Positions 31,821-43,677 of a DNA stretch of 51,165 nt are shown in pieces (the stretch's first letter is position 1; every line of letters begins with the position of its first letter). The position numbers and the translations under genes are program-made. The notes under the pieces were generated by a model. The model was not told where the DNA came from. It did no database searches and worked only from the letters and a program-made list of their open reading frames with translations. The stretch spans positions 536,917 through 588,081 of the forward strand of contig MNCI01002704.1 in NCBI GenBank assembly GCA_015680685.1, given 5' to 3'. Origin of the DNA: Gnetum montanum. Taxonomy: Eukaryota > Streptophyta > Gnetopsida > Gnetales > Gnetaceae.

Positions 31821-33587
31821 CTTCCATCTTCCTTATAGCTAGCGTTGATATCCCATTCCTCTCAAATTCTAGCAACTCTCACTGTTGAGCCTACCATGTG
31901 TCAAAGCAACATGGAGGAAAGAGCTATAATCCTAGGATTCAAAAGGTAGATGAGTGTGCTAGGGACTTGAAAGGACTACCTAGGCCTATCACCATCCAAG
32001 CTTCATCCATTGCCACTCTGAGGTAGGTAGTTCTACTCATTTTTGGTTTGGTTTTTAGTTATTTTTATTACTTTTCTTATGCTTTTCATGCCACATGTGT
32101 GGCCATTTTTTTTAGATCTACCCTAATAGAGGGAGTAAATTGAAAGTGTAACAAAATTACCCTTCTTATTTTGGCTATTTCTATGTAGATCTATGATCAT
32201 TTCATTGTTTTGGCTTTAGTGGATTTGATTTTTGAAATTAGGCTTACTATTTTATGCTTTTTTTCCCAAAATTTAGGGTTAGGGTTGTTTCCTCAGACCT
32301 AGGCAAAAGTATTTGTCAAAATTAAATTTTGACAAAATCCTACCCAATTATTTTGGTGTGTTTTATAATGGGTATGAGTGATTTCAATTGTTTTGGTTAT
32401 TTATTTAAGGCTATGTTAAGTTGGGTTTTAGCTGTTAGCTTTTTACATGAAAAAAAGTAAAAAATATTGTATATTTTTTCTTAATAAAATTGTTAATAAT
32501 TTTGAAATTTAATGTCATGAGATTATAGCCCTATGTTTAAGCTTTTCAATGGATATTTTCATGTTCAATTTGTCTTTGAAACAATTATGTTATGGCTATT
32601 TTCCTAAGGTCATGGAATTAGGTTTCTATGCCATTTTTAGATTTTCATTTGAATTGACAAAATTTTTTGAAGAAAACAACAAGAGTTTTGGCTAGTTTTT
32701 GGTTATGGTTGGGTGGGTCTTGGCTTTAGATTTCTACTAGAGTTGGAATCATTCTAATTGGATTAAAAATGAATTTTTCATTAAGCTCGTGTCAAAAGGA
32801 GGTTTGTGCGATTTCCAATCCAAATTGGTGAATTTGTTTTTGCATAAATAACAAAGATTTCAAAATTTTGTTGAGAGTGGGTGTGTAGGGTTCAATTTAA
32901 TCTTTTAGAAAATGATGGAATCACTTTTTTTGGCACTCAAATGAATTTTTGGTGAATTTTTTACCAACCCTGCATGAAAGAGGGTTAATGACGATGGTTA
33001 TAGTTTTTGCTAGTTTTTTCTATATTTCATGTACAAATCGTTAAGTATCTCTAGTTGTAATGTAATGGGTATAAAACTTGTGATTTAATGATTCTTACCA
33101 TTGTGAAATGACCAAAATTGAGGCTTGAATGAATTTTTGATGAATTTTTTGTCTAAATTGTGCAAATATTTGTTGTAGTACCTTACCTATTTGGGGATGG
33201 ATGTGATTGATATGTGTAATTTTTCTTGTCAACATGTAAAAATTATGTTTTAAATTTGTTTTTAGGAAAAGGAAAAGATTTTACTATTTTTAGAAAGCTT
33301 TTTATTATGGATATATGCTTTTTGCTGAGTTTTAATGCTTTTTCTAGTTTATGCATGTCTTAACTAAGGCTTAATTCTAGCTATAGAGTTTTGGCTATGC
33401 AATAAAAGGTTACAAAAGGTTATAATGAATTTTTTTGTGGAATGTCTTAAGCTAACTTGAATAAACATCTTAGAGCTTTTTATAGGGACTAATTTCACCC
33501 TCAACTAGGATGTTAAGAAATTCTAATTGGTTATAATGTTTTTGCTTTGCTTCATGATGGGATTACTTGTAGCCCATCCTCATCATC
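31821..33587. other. T-rich spacer; possible upstream exon at 31885-32022
   Basis: Mostly T-rich non-coding DNA resembling plant intron. A frame ending at 32022 (KSYNPRIQKVDECARDLKG, PRPITIQASSIATLR) is open for about 45 codons and ends in AG followed by GTAGGT, a good donor. It could be an upstream exon of the gene that follows, but the phase to the next exon is not settled. Confidence 0.35.
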
Positions 33588-36500
33588 ATGGAGTTGGTGG
33601 AAATTTTATGCTATATTGACCACCCCAAGGACAATACTCCACTTCTTAACATGTTTTTGGGAAAGTAATTCCTTACCTACATTCTACAAAACTTTAGTGT
33701 GATCCTATGGTAATACTTGTTTGCAAATGTGGCCAAGGCCATAGTGGAGACCTTGTTGCCTCTGGCATCTATCTTGATTTTCAAGTTTATTACTAACAAT
33801 CCACCTCCTAGGACATTAGGGGAATCAATAGACATGATAAGCCCACATTACCTTATGGATATCTAGATGATGCTAGAGTATGGCTAGTATAATGCTGATA
33901 ATACTCTAATGGTGATACATAGATCCCACAAATTGTTCCAGAATTTTCTCGATACTATGTATCATCTACCTGGGTAAGCTTAGTTATTATAGTATTTTTT
34001 ATGACTTTATTGGCTTTATTATCTACTTTTCCTAACTTAGTTGGTCTTATGAACTTCTTGCAGGTACCAAATCAATGATCAAGGTTTGGTCATTAATGAT
34101 CAAACCTTAGTAGTGGCTCAAACCATCCTAGATGAATTCACCAAAGGCTCACATATTAGAACTGTTATGATCAATAGTTAAAATAAGACTTTGATGCATA
34201 CACTACAAGGTTCAACCTTGTATACAAGAAGTGTAAGGATGATGGGATGTTGCATAATTGGTGGGTAGACTCCACTAACTTCATGGACCAAAACCTTGCA
34301 ACTAGGACCTCCACTTAAACTACACAAAAGAAGAAGAAGAAAGGTAAACGTAAAGGCTATAACTTCTAACATTTTATGGTTATAAAAGCTCCAAGTATTC
34401 TATTTCTTTGACTAGTTGTCGATGCTAAACTTTTGTTGTTGCCTTATAGGACCTTCCACCTTTACTGATGTCATCATTCCAATTTTAGGAGCACATCATG
34501 AGGATACCATCATCCTAAAGTTTGGTGAGACAATACTAGCATAGGAGTGGTTGAGAGGATAAGTTCTTAGGTACATTCAAGCAAACATTTAGTGTGTAGG
34601 TTTGCTTGATGTATTCATGGGACCTATCCCTTCCATCCCTACTACGGAGTTGCTACATGTCATTGACACCTTTGATGAGGAGGCTAGTTGTTTTAGCATC
34701 AAAATTTGGGGTGTGAAGGTTAACATGGACATTGATGAGAGCCTCTTTTGTAACTTGTTTGGTGTCCTTGTTGATGGAGCAAAGATTCCCACTAGGATAG
34801 TGAAGGAATTGGGCCATTGTAAGGAAGTTTTGGAGTGACTTGATACTAACATGGACCACTCCAGAATTTTCATGGATGGCTCCAAAAACCTTGATGCAAA
34901 GAAATCATATTCTTTGTTCAAGTCTCATGCATTTTCTAAACTATTATTGCAAAAGAAGATGATTGCAATTATGAAGGGGTGAACCTTTAAGAATGTTTTG
35001 ATAGATGACACTAGGTTCAACTGAGTGGCTACTTTGGTTGTTGGGATTTAGGAGGAGATCATTAGACTCTGCATGGATACCTCTACAATAATCCACATGC
35101 ATTTTGAATTTTTTGTTTGTTATTTGAAGAGGTTTACAAGGTCTTTGATGATGTATAGGAATGGATGATGGGTTCTCCAAGTCCCAAGCCAACTTTCTAA
35201 GCCCATGATAAAGCACATTTATCTAATGGTGTAGACCCAAAACCCACCAAAGGGGATGGATGATACATTATCCATCATCACCAAGGATCTCAATGTTAGG
35301 CAGTGTGAGTCCTCTAACAACATAGATGATGAGGACCTTGTAACATTCCTAGTGAGCATCCTAGAGGTTAAATAATGATGTAGGGAGGCTGAAGGGGTAG
35401 CCAGAGAGAAACTTAAGAGGCCTATGGAGGAAACACCACCCGCATCATACCAACCTGCCCCAAAGAAGCTTAAGTTTAAGCTTAAGCCATTGGAAAATGT
35501 AGTCATAGGTATGATTTATTTATTGTTGATTTTTGCTATTTTAAAGTTCATGGGTATGTTATGGTGTCGTATGCTAATCTATTTTCTATGTGATATGGTT
35601 ATAGAAAAGCATCAATTTATGGTAGCCTAAGCTATTGTGGAGGAAGAAAAAAAGGCATGTAGGAGAGGCACTCCTAAAGCAACCTTAGGTTGAAGGGTTT
35701 GTCGATGAAGATATAAATGATCTACATGCCTTGTTTGCTGAGGTGGTGTTGGGTACATCCTTAATTACCATTCTAGAGGAAGAGGAGGAGGATCTAGGTA
35801 TTCCCATGCCTTAGCAATTTTGTTATATCTTATGATTTAGTTTTGGTTTTCATCCTAGCCATTCGATGATTGTTATGTTTATAGTAGTTCCTGAGCCATT
35901 AGTGCAAGCCCTTGTCCCTAAGTTTTGTGTGAAATCATGGGTGGAGATCCCAAACAAGGTGGAGTTCATGCATGGGATGGCTAAGGACATCATTGATCGG
36001 TTGCAACATGTTACACCCAAGATAAGTAAGGACTTTGTTTTAGGTGCCTTAGTTGTTTGGCTATGTTTGTGTTATGGCTATCTTAGGTTGTATATAATGT
36101 TTATGACTATATTTCATGCTTGTGTAGTACCTTCTATGCAGTGGGATCCTAGTAGAGACATGAAGATTGACTTCTTACCTAAGCTTTCCTGTGATGTATC
36201 TAGTATACCCTTGAAGTTGTATGAGACTACTATTGATCTAGCAATGTCATGTGCAAAAACTTCATGGAAGCTAGAAAGATCTAATGAATTCCCATGGAAG
36301 GAAGTTGTGGCATTAAGGGAGAAGATTTAGTGGTAGGAGGAAACTATTAGAGATGTATGAGATTGCAAGGCCTTTGTGAAAGCCCAAGTGGTGAACCTAG
36401 GAGAATTGGAGATGAAGGATATCACATGGACCTACTACTAGCATACCATTCAAGACAAGGTAGCAGTTCTATAGGAGATGGCTGAACAACAAATGTTGAT

Positions 36501-37134
36501 GGACCTCATGTCCTAGAATGTTGAGGACTAGAAAGATCACTATGCTTGGGTTCTAGAGTGGGGTAAGAAACAAAAAGTTCACAAGTAATAGTATAAGGTA
36601 GATCATGGGGCCTACCTTAAGTGGCTCAAGGAGGAGTTTCTTAAATGACACAAGAGAGAGGTGTTGATCTAGGATCTTGGTGGAGAGTGCTTATCAAATT
36701 TTTGAGAGTACTATCATGGTGGAGAAATCCCCTACTACTCAAATTACCACTACTGCAGGTGAGACCTCTACAACTACTATTACCTAGGAGCCACCTACTT
36801 GGACTACAATAGATAGGACTGACATCCTTTCTAGCATTGATCTTGGAAATGTTGACTAGGTCAACATGATGGATAACCAGATCCTCCATCATTTAGAGGA
36901 AGACCTTCCACATCTATCCTTGGAATTCATGGAGATAAATTTCCATAGGTTAGACATATTTTATGTTTTAGTTTTTGTTTTAAGTTCTGGTTTTGGCTAT
37001 TGATCACTAACTATCTATGTGTTTTTGTATTTTAGGCATGAGGAGACATTAGTGGTCCTAGAGGTAAGGGTGAAGATGATCCACCACTTCCTCCTCTAGA
37101 TGCCCCTTAGCATTCTGCATCTACTTATTTTTAG
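33588..37134 (+). pseudogene. Multi-exon gene antisense to the Tat-like element, unrecognised protein, decayed
   Basis: Exons 33588-33973, 34064-34343, 34450-35508, 35605-35797, 35885-36043, 36128-36948 and perhaps 37036-37134. Introns of 90, 106, 96, 87, 84 and 87 bp all run GT to AG on the plus strand, and reading continues across the first five. Joins give LPG/YQINDQ, KKKK/GPSTFTD, ENVVI/EKHQF, EEEEED/LVVPEP and KDFVL/VPSMQWD. About 1000 codons. Readable parts: IVETLLPLASIL, SIDMISPHYLMDI, FDAYTTRFNLVYKKCKDDG, TELLHVIDTFDEEASCFSI, PKKLKFKLKPLENV, VKSWVEIPNKVEFMHGMAK, a Gln/Lys/Glu-rich helix region (36330-36660) and a Thr-rich part (36700-36830). Breaks are mainly TAG where Gln is likely, plus frameshifts near 34170, 35690 and 36700. 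I recognise no family. It may be a lineage-specific antisense ORF, or a captured host gene. Confidence 0.6.
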
Positions 37135-37440
37135 ATTATTGGCTACATTACTTTTATTTTCATGTTGATGCCTATTATTAGCCAAGAGCATGTTGTAGAT
37201 GGTTATTGTTATTTTTTGACATTTTTTCCACATAGTGTGGTCATGGCTATGTATGTTATGGACACTTTAAATTTAAATTTAAAATTATGATTTTATTTAG
37301 CTATATGTATGTATAGTTGTAGTAAACGTTATAATGTTGTGGACGTTGTGAATGGCTAGGCTGACATTTTGGTTATAACATTAAATGGCCAATTGATGTG
37401 ATAATAGGCTAGATAAAAGGAAATATAATAGTAAAAAAAG
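37135..37440. other. T-rich spacer
   Basis: No gene or repeat seen; AT-rich 3' flank of the antisense gene. Confidence 0.5.
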
Positions 37441-37875
37441 ATGTTCCCAATTTAAGGCTAGGTTGCTAGTTTAAAGTATTAGTAGATTGCAATGCTGGTT
37501 TAGAGTTTTAGTGGACTATGACATTAGTTTAGAGGGCTGTAATTTTGCCAGTTAAGGCCATAGTAGACCTTGATTTGTGATTATCTTTGTCAGTTTAAGG
37601 CCATGGTAGGTCATGTTGCATTTTTTTAAAGTAAACATTCCTAGTTTAAGGCCATGGTAGGCCATGTTTCATTGTTTTGGTAGACATTGCCAGTTTAAGG
37701 CCATGGTGGGTTATGTTGCATTGTTTTGGTAGACATTGCTAGTTTAAAGCTATGGTGGGCCATGTTGCATTGTTTTGGTAGATATTGCTAGTTTAAGATC
37801 ATGGTGTGTCATGTTGCATTGTTTTGATAGACATTGCTAGTTTAAGGTCATGGTGGACCATTGTTTTGACGATTT
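37441..37875. repeat. 49-bp tandem repeat array
   Basis: Starts of AGTTTAAGGCC at 37599, 37643, 37692, 37741, 37790 and 37839 give periods of 44, 49, 49, 49 and 49. The unit contains CATGGTRGGCCATGTTGCATTG. Older, more diverged units with about 25-50 bp spacing extend left to 37441. It flanks the right end of the PR-RT spacer; relatives lie at 27.77 kb, 28.09 kb and 23.96 kb. Confidence 0.9.
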
Positions 37876-38349
37876 TATGTTTTAAGGCTTTAATGTTTAT
37901 AACATGAGTAAAAGTAAAGAAAATGAAAGTAGAAACTTAGGCTATAGGCATAAAGAGTAAAACAAAGTGCATAAAAAGGTATAAAAAATTAAGAAAGGAA
38001 GGTTACACCATGTGGCTATTAGTGCATTTGGTTATAGGGGCACAAAATGAAAAGGTTAAGTTGAACTTTACTTATGCAGATTCTTCCTAATCTTTGCAAG
38101 AATAGGGAATGAGCACGGTCTACTCTACAAAAGCTTATATTCACCATCCCCTTTGCTGAAAATGTTAAAAGGGAGTTTATCCCATAACACATATCGTTGT
38201 TTATCATTGTCATTGTTGGCTTTCTTGGGTTGTTGCTCTCTCTTACATTGTTAAATTTCATGATTGGGAGCTTCTTCTTGAAGCTCCACTTCAGGCCCCT
38301 ACTCTATGTTCACATTGTTGATAGCTAGGGAAACCACACTATCACTGTG
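37876..38349 (-). other. Junction of spacer and Tat-like pol
   Basis: From 38261 to 38019 the minus strand still reads as charged coding-like sequence (REQQPKKANNDNDKQRYVLW), probably the PR-RT linker. Left of 38010 it becomes A-rich non-coding. Confidence 0.35.
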
Positions 38350-38900
38350 GATGATGATTTTACCTTCTTGATAAGGAAGGTAAATTTCTTAATGGATGGG
38401 TGAATATATGGCTCATAATTAAGCCAATGAAGGTCTTCCTAGAATAAGATTAAACCCTGGTGTTTCCTTCACCTCCAAGAAATTTGCGATTATGGGGAAT
38501 TGCCCTCCTACCACAAAGTCTAAGGAGATAGACCCCTTAACAAAAATACTTGATCCATTAAAAGACTTGATGGTAGCTATTGATCTAGGCTGTATTTGCT
38601 AAGTTAGGCCTAAGCATTCAACAATTATGCATGGGATAACATTAGTTATGGCTCCATCATCAACATGCACCTGATGCACTTTAAATTGACCTACACATAT
38701 GGTTATGAATAGATGAACTCTAGTTAATTTGTCATTTTTTGGATTAACCTTAATTTTACTATCATGAAATACTAGGAATGTTGATTTCTCCTCTCTTGGT
38801 GAGGGAGGAAACATCACTGCATGGATGGCTTCCTCATTAGCTGGGATGACTTCACTAATAGGGATGGAAGTTAACATTTTGACCTATGCCTCATGATGTG
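38350..38900 (-). pseudogene. Tat-like aspartic protease
   Basis: HQVHVDDGAITNVIPCIIVECLG (active-site motif DDGA, family DxGSS/A), NGSSIFVKGSISLDFVVGGQ, EVKETPGFNLILGRPSLA (family ILGRPWL) and YLPYQEGKIIIHSD, reading on the minus strand with a few stops. It cleaves the Gag-Pol polyprotein. It sits between gag and the spacer. Confidence 0.85.
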
Positions 38901-40092
38901 TGGTGGAAGTTATGATCAAGTTATAGAAGCTTAAAGTTATGTTTTTCTACTTGAGGAATTGCCTGACTTGGTTTATCACACAAAAAATGTTTTTATCATT
39001 GTGTGTGGACTTGTTGCCCTGGTTGTGATTTACTTCCTCCATGCACCAAAAAATGTGAACTTCACCTTTAGGTTGTGTTTATTGAGGATCCTCTTGTGGC
39101 TTGTTGGTTGAAGGGGATTAGGAAAAGAAGGTTATGGGTATAGCTAAAAGGGGAGTGGGCTTTAGTGATCCCACTTCATTTTATGCCTCCATCTACTTAT
39201 CACCCTTGTTTTTGGGCTTATGCTTATGCTTCTTCATTTACTTGGTTGAAGTTTTCTAGTTGTTAATCACTAGTGGTGAGCAAGAGGTAGTAGCATTAGC
39301 CATCATAGGATGTCATTGTGTAGTTGGCTGGGCTAAGGCTATTTGGGTTATTTTAGGCTGGAACACCCTAATGATAAAAGGTTTCCTAGGAGTAATTTGT
39401 GATGGTACTTTTAGGACGAAGGAGGATCTTGAGTTAGTGGAAACTAAAGAATCCATTTCATCAAAAAGGGGCACTCAAATCATGAATGGTTCTTTTGAGG
39501 ATCTCTAATTATCATTAATGTTGAATGATGAAATGGTATAAGAGTTATCATTAGCATTCAGTCCTTGTAGACTTGCATCAACTAATTTTATGGTTGAACT
39601 AGATTAGAAGCATCTAAGACTAGATCCCTTCTATCTATCATCCTTTGTAGGTCATCCTTTAGTATGAGGCAAAAGTCTATGTCATGACTAGGTAGTTGGT
39701 GATAATAGTAAAAGTAGTATAGTTTGAAGTACCCAAGTAGTTGTGGATCATCCTTTCTTGCTCTAGTGGGATCTTTGGCTATTTCTCAGAGCCTATCATG
39801 CTTCTTTTGAGAAGCTTTAGACATCTATTTTTATTGAATACATCTAGTTTTCAAAATTTGGTCTAACAACTCTGATGGTTTTATTGGCATCATTGTGTAT
39901 ATGGACCTTTTCTTCCTTTCAAAATTGGGTTTGGTTGTTGTTGATGCAGTGGCCCTAGAGGTTGATGGTTGGTTATTATAATCATTAGTGGGGGTCTTGG
40001 GTGGATTTACCCTTGGCCCCTAGTTTGTGATCCTTACATATTTGGTCACAATTGTTATAGTTGTATTGTTTTGTTTACCTTTCTTTTTGTTT
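38901..40092 (-). pseudogene. Gag C-terminal region and gag-PR linker
   Basis: Near 39720-39600 the minus strand reads YYHQLPSHDIDFCLILKDDLQ, the His/Cys motif that follows gag in the Tat lineage (family HGHDTEDCxxLKxxIE). Elsewhere there are Lys/Pro/Gln-rich pieces with stops (PKNKGDK, PSTNKPQEDPQ). Confidence 0.55.
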
Positions 40093-41346
40093 CTATGTGT
40101 ATGTTAATTTTTTATATGCTACATAGGCTAGATCATGACTAGCCTTTGCAACGTTCTCTATATTCTTGGTTTGGAAAAATGCTTGGCTGAGGGACCATGG
40201 ATCAAGGTAATAAAGTCTGGACATGATAAAGCCATTCACCACCCCCTTGACTATGGCTAAAAGGTGGGATTTGGCTATAGGTTTTAGTATTTCATTCAAT
40301 AATTCATTCCACCATTGAATGAACTTCTATATGGGTTTTAGGGATTCCTGCTTAACCTTCATGAGTTGTTCAAGCATGATGATAGGCTTCAAGTTATACT
40401 TGAAGTGGTTAAAAAACTAGGCTATGAAGTCCTCTAGAGAGGATATGGATCCTCTAGGTAGTGCCTGGTACTAATAAAGTGCTTTCTCGGTTGAGAACAT
40501 AGGGAAAATCCTCATAATGGTATGTGGCCATGGCTCTAATAGTAAGCATTCAGATTTGAAGGTTAGAAGATGAGCATTAGGATTACCTTCTTCTTTATAT
40601 TTGCTAAATTGGGGAATAGGGAAACTAGGAGAAAGTGTCAAGGATGGGACCATAAGACTAATGGGATCATCTTGGTAGAAGTCCATAATCTTAATACTTT
40701 GTGAAGTAGAGGCTTTAAGCCTCTTCAACTCCTTAGCTCTTGGATCATCTAGAAGGCTTAATCTAGGCCCTATGGTGGCCCTGTTGGTTGTGGGATTCGT
40801 ACATATGGTTGTGGCATTTGTTGTTATGCTTGTGGCCTTACTATGGATTGTAGGATGGAAGAAAGAGGTTGTATCATGGTTGTAGCTTGTGGGCCAAACA
40901 AGGAAAAGGATGTTTGTGCTAGTGCTTGAGACACAAAAAAAATAAAGAGGTTGTGTGACCCCTAAGTTATTTAGGATCCCATGATGAATCCCACGAGTGA
41001 TAAGTGGTTTGTGATGGTGAAAACCACTATTGATGGTTGTACAAATGGAGATGGAAAATGACATAGATGGGTTATTGGTCATAGTTTGTGGAATTGATTG
41101 AGTTTGATGCATGAATATGACTAGTGTGGGGTCAGTTGTGGTAGGGTAGGAGGGAGTGGAAGATGGTAGCATCATGTCCATGGAGAAAACAAAAGCATGA
41201 AGGGAAGGGTCAATGGGCTTGGAGATTACTTGTTGGAACAATCCCCTTAGAATGTTTTTGAGCTTAGATTCTACCCTAAATTTATCCTCTAGTTCCTGTT
41301 GCTCTTTAAAGCTATGTTTATCATCCTTTTCCTTCATTTCAATCAA
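40093..41346 (-). pseudogene. Tat-like gag, long open first part
   Basis: Open for 291 codons from 41346: a charged start (KEKDDKHSFKEQQELEDKF), a Thr/Ser/His-rich low-complexity middle, then IPQFSKYKEEGNPNAHLLTF, the usual start of Retrotrans_gag. After a TAG at about 40470 it continues (LPRGSISSLEDFIA, FFNHFKYNLKPI, WWNELLNEILKPIAKSHLL) to KASHDLAYVAYKKL at 40093. Gag forms the particle. It is the longest open frame in the window, although the protein is broken. Confidence 0.8.
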
Positions 41347-42557
41347 TTAGGCTAGGATACCTGCATAGATATCAGTTAGAGGTATTTGGTTATATGGGGA
41401 AGGAATGTAGTCCTTACCATTGTAGTGAATAAGTTTGAACACCCTTTTAGATTTTGCTTCCAAACAAGGAATCATCATGCTAGCCTATTTTTTGGCATAA
41501 ATGAAGCTATGTCAATCTTCATTTATGGCCACAGAATCAAGACTTTTCCCCCTGACCCTTAAAGATTACCTACATTTGATGAAAATAGGGTCCTTGGGGT
41601 CATAGACCCTCATGGCTTGTTGGCTAGGACCTTTGCTAGTGAAGGTGAGGGGAAACTTGATGGATTTCTAGAAAGACATGGTTATTTTATCAAAAATGGC
41701 TTAAAATAGGCTATAAAAGGTAAAAATAAAAGTAAATTCTAATAAGTAGAATTAAAAAATGGTCAAAGGAAGGAAAAACAGTTGAAAATGGAACACTTTC
41801 TATAATTAGTAAGTAGGGGATAATGGAGGTTTACTCTTTTATCAAAAATAGAAAGCTATGAAAGTTGGTATTAAGCCTTATCAATGTGGGCCTCCTAAAT
41901 GCCTCCACATTTGGTATGGTAGGGAAGTGGGATGGTGGGCTATGATGCGGAGGGAGGAGAAAGGCTAAAAGCTTAAGTGGATAGTATGGTAGTTTCCACT
42001 AGGAATTGGTTTTGGTAGGCTACTAATTTTCTTAGGTTGGAAAGATGAGGGGAAGCTAATTTCTAGAAGTTGGATGGTTTCTAAAAGGATTGCACCATCC
42101 AATTTGGTAACTAAAAAGAAAAAGAAATTAGGAGTAAAAAAGGAAAGAATGGGAAAGGTTTCAATGTTGTCCCCAGGTTGAAAAAATTCATAGCAACTAT
42201 AGTGAATAGTCACCGTCCAACCACCTACAACCTCCATGCTATAGTTTTGGTCATATGGGGAATGGGTAGTGTTGCTTATTTAGATGTTTTGATGGGATGC
42301 CAACGTTGATCTGGAAATTCATAGCAATTGCTATGAAAATCTTGAAAACCCAAACACTTGTAACTTCCACATTGGGCTTTGATTGTAGAGGGGATGAATT
42401 GTAGCATTGTTTGATGCAAATATTCAAAGGTTTTGAAGTAAAAAATTGAAAATTCCATAATGGTAGGCAACATTGGTAATGATGATCATAGGATTGGACA
42501 TAGAAATTGGGTAGAGTTCCTCATTCTAGCTCTAAGAAAATTGTTGCAACTACAAAA
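41347..42557 (-). other. Leader between 5' LTR and gag of the Tat-like element
   Basis: Two minus-strand frames (42473-42276, 42237-41965) of 65 and 90 codons, Phe/Pro-rich, match nothing I know. Ogre elements have an extra ORF at this place, which is the only reason to mention them. No PBS was found next to the LTR. Confidence 0.35.
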
Positions 42558-43677
42558 TGGGCCTTTGAAAAAATGGGATTTGAGGTATCTTGGTTGGTCT
42601 AACAGATCAACTAGGGACTTGCAAAATGCAAAATGGGAAGTTGAGAAAATATAATGCAAAAGAAATTATAGATCTATGAAATTAAGATTAAAAGTAAATT
42701 GCATATAAAATGAAATCGTAAAAATTTATTGAAAACAATAAAGAATGAGTTCTAAAAATGTGAACAAGAAATGCTCATGAGAGAAAAGGGGGTTAGCTAG
42801 TGTAAGAGTTCAAAGCCTGTTGAAGTTGATGCAATCTACTCCATGATCTGAGCACTAAGCCACTCTTGATGTTTTTGATCCTCTTCTACTGCAATCTCAA
42901 ATCTACAAATTGGGTCCCTGCTAGGAGGTCAGAAAAGTAGGAAATTTGGCTACCAAAGTACTCCACACTGGGGGTTGGAAATCCTAGGAATCTAGCGTTA
43001 ACATCAAAAACCCACAAGTCTTAAGGGGGTTTGCAATGTTACAATACTTCCACACTAAGGTTCAAGAGAATGCAAGTGTGGTAACTTGCAAGAATTCTTG
43101 AGTGCTTGAAAATGTCCATGTGTGGATCTATGAACAAATTTTTGATTATGAAAAATTGCTAAATAGTCTCTAGATTATCGAACCTGTAAATAATGTTTTA
43201 GGTTGGTTTTTATAAGTTTTGGACTAGGAATTGTGTTGCAAAATGGCTATAATTTGGCTACACAATGACTCTAAATTGGCTGGAAATTTCTACCTCATAC
43301 AAGTGAGATGGGTGCCCAAATTTGGGGGGTTACCATATATACTAAGTGCCTTCCACCATGGCCATTTTGTTTACTATAAATAGTAATGGGAGCATACCTT
43401 CTATGTTGAAGACAGATCTTCCATTATGAGTCTTCTATTATCCTTGTTGAAGTGGTTGGTCAACATTGGAGTGCATGGAGTGTTGACATTTGGCTTTTGT
43501 GGCTTCCACACTAGAGGTATGTAGTTTCTATGCTAGGGAAAAATTTTTCAAGTTAAGGAGAAACCCCCCACACCTCCACACTAGGGGTAGGTGAGATTTA
43601 CCCCTCTACAAATGTTTCTAGTGTAGAAAAGTGTATACGCCCCCCCAATAAAACCCATCAAATTGCTAGTTTTGGCA
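42558..43677 (-). repeat. 5' LTR of the Tat-like element
   Basis: Partner of 22625-23731. The plus strand starts TGGGCCTTTG and ends TTTTGGCA, so the element-sense LTR runs TGCC...CCCA. Ends are approximate because the partner copy is cut by Ns. TATAAATAGTAATGG at about 43374 is shared with the other copy. Confidence 0.8.

Larger units (their letters stand above)
22625..43677 (-). mobile_element. Tat/Ogre-like Ty3/gypsy element, about 21 kb, pol split by a 10.5-kb non-coding/antisense segment
   Basis: LTRs of about 1.1 kb at 22625-23731+ and 42558-43677 are roughly 85% alike by eye. Reading on the minus strand: 5' LTR, leader, gag (41346-39.6 kb), PR (38.9-38.35 kb), a 10.5-kb spacer, RT (27.47-26.5 kb), archaeal-type RNase H (25.9-25.4 kb), integrase (25.4-24.1 kb) and 3' LTR. 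The second RNase H and the gag type indicate the Tat lineage, whose Ogre members reach 20-25 kb and have an intron between PR and RT. PBS not identified; the PPT lies in the N gap. Confidence 0.8.

Noticed and set aside
39260-39508. Plus-strand open frame in the gag-PR linker of the Tat-like element
   Set aside because: Antisense shadow of the minus-strand coding region; no domain or splice sites.
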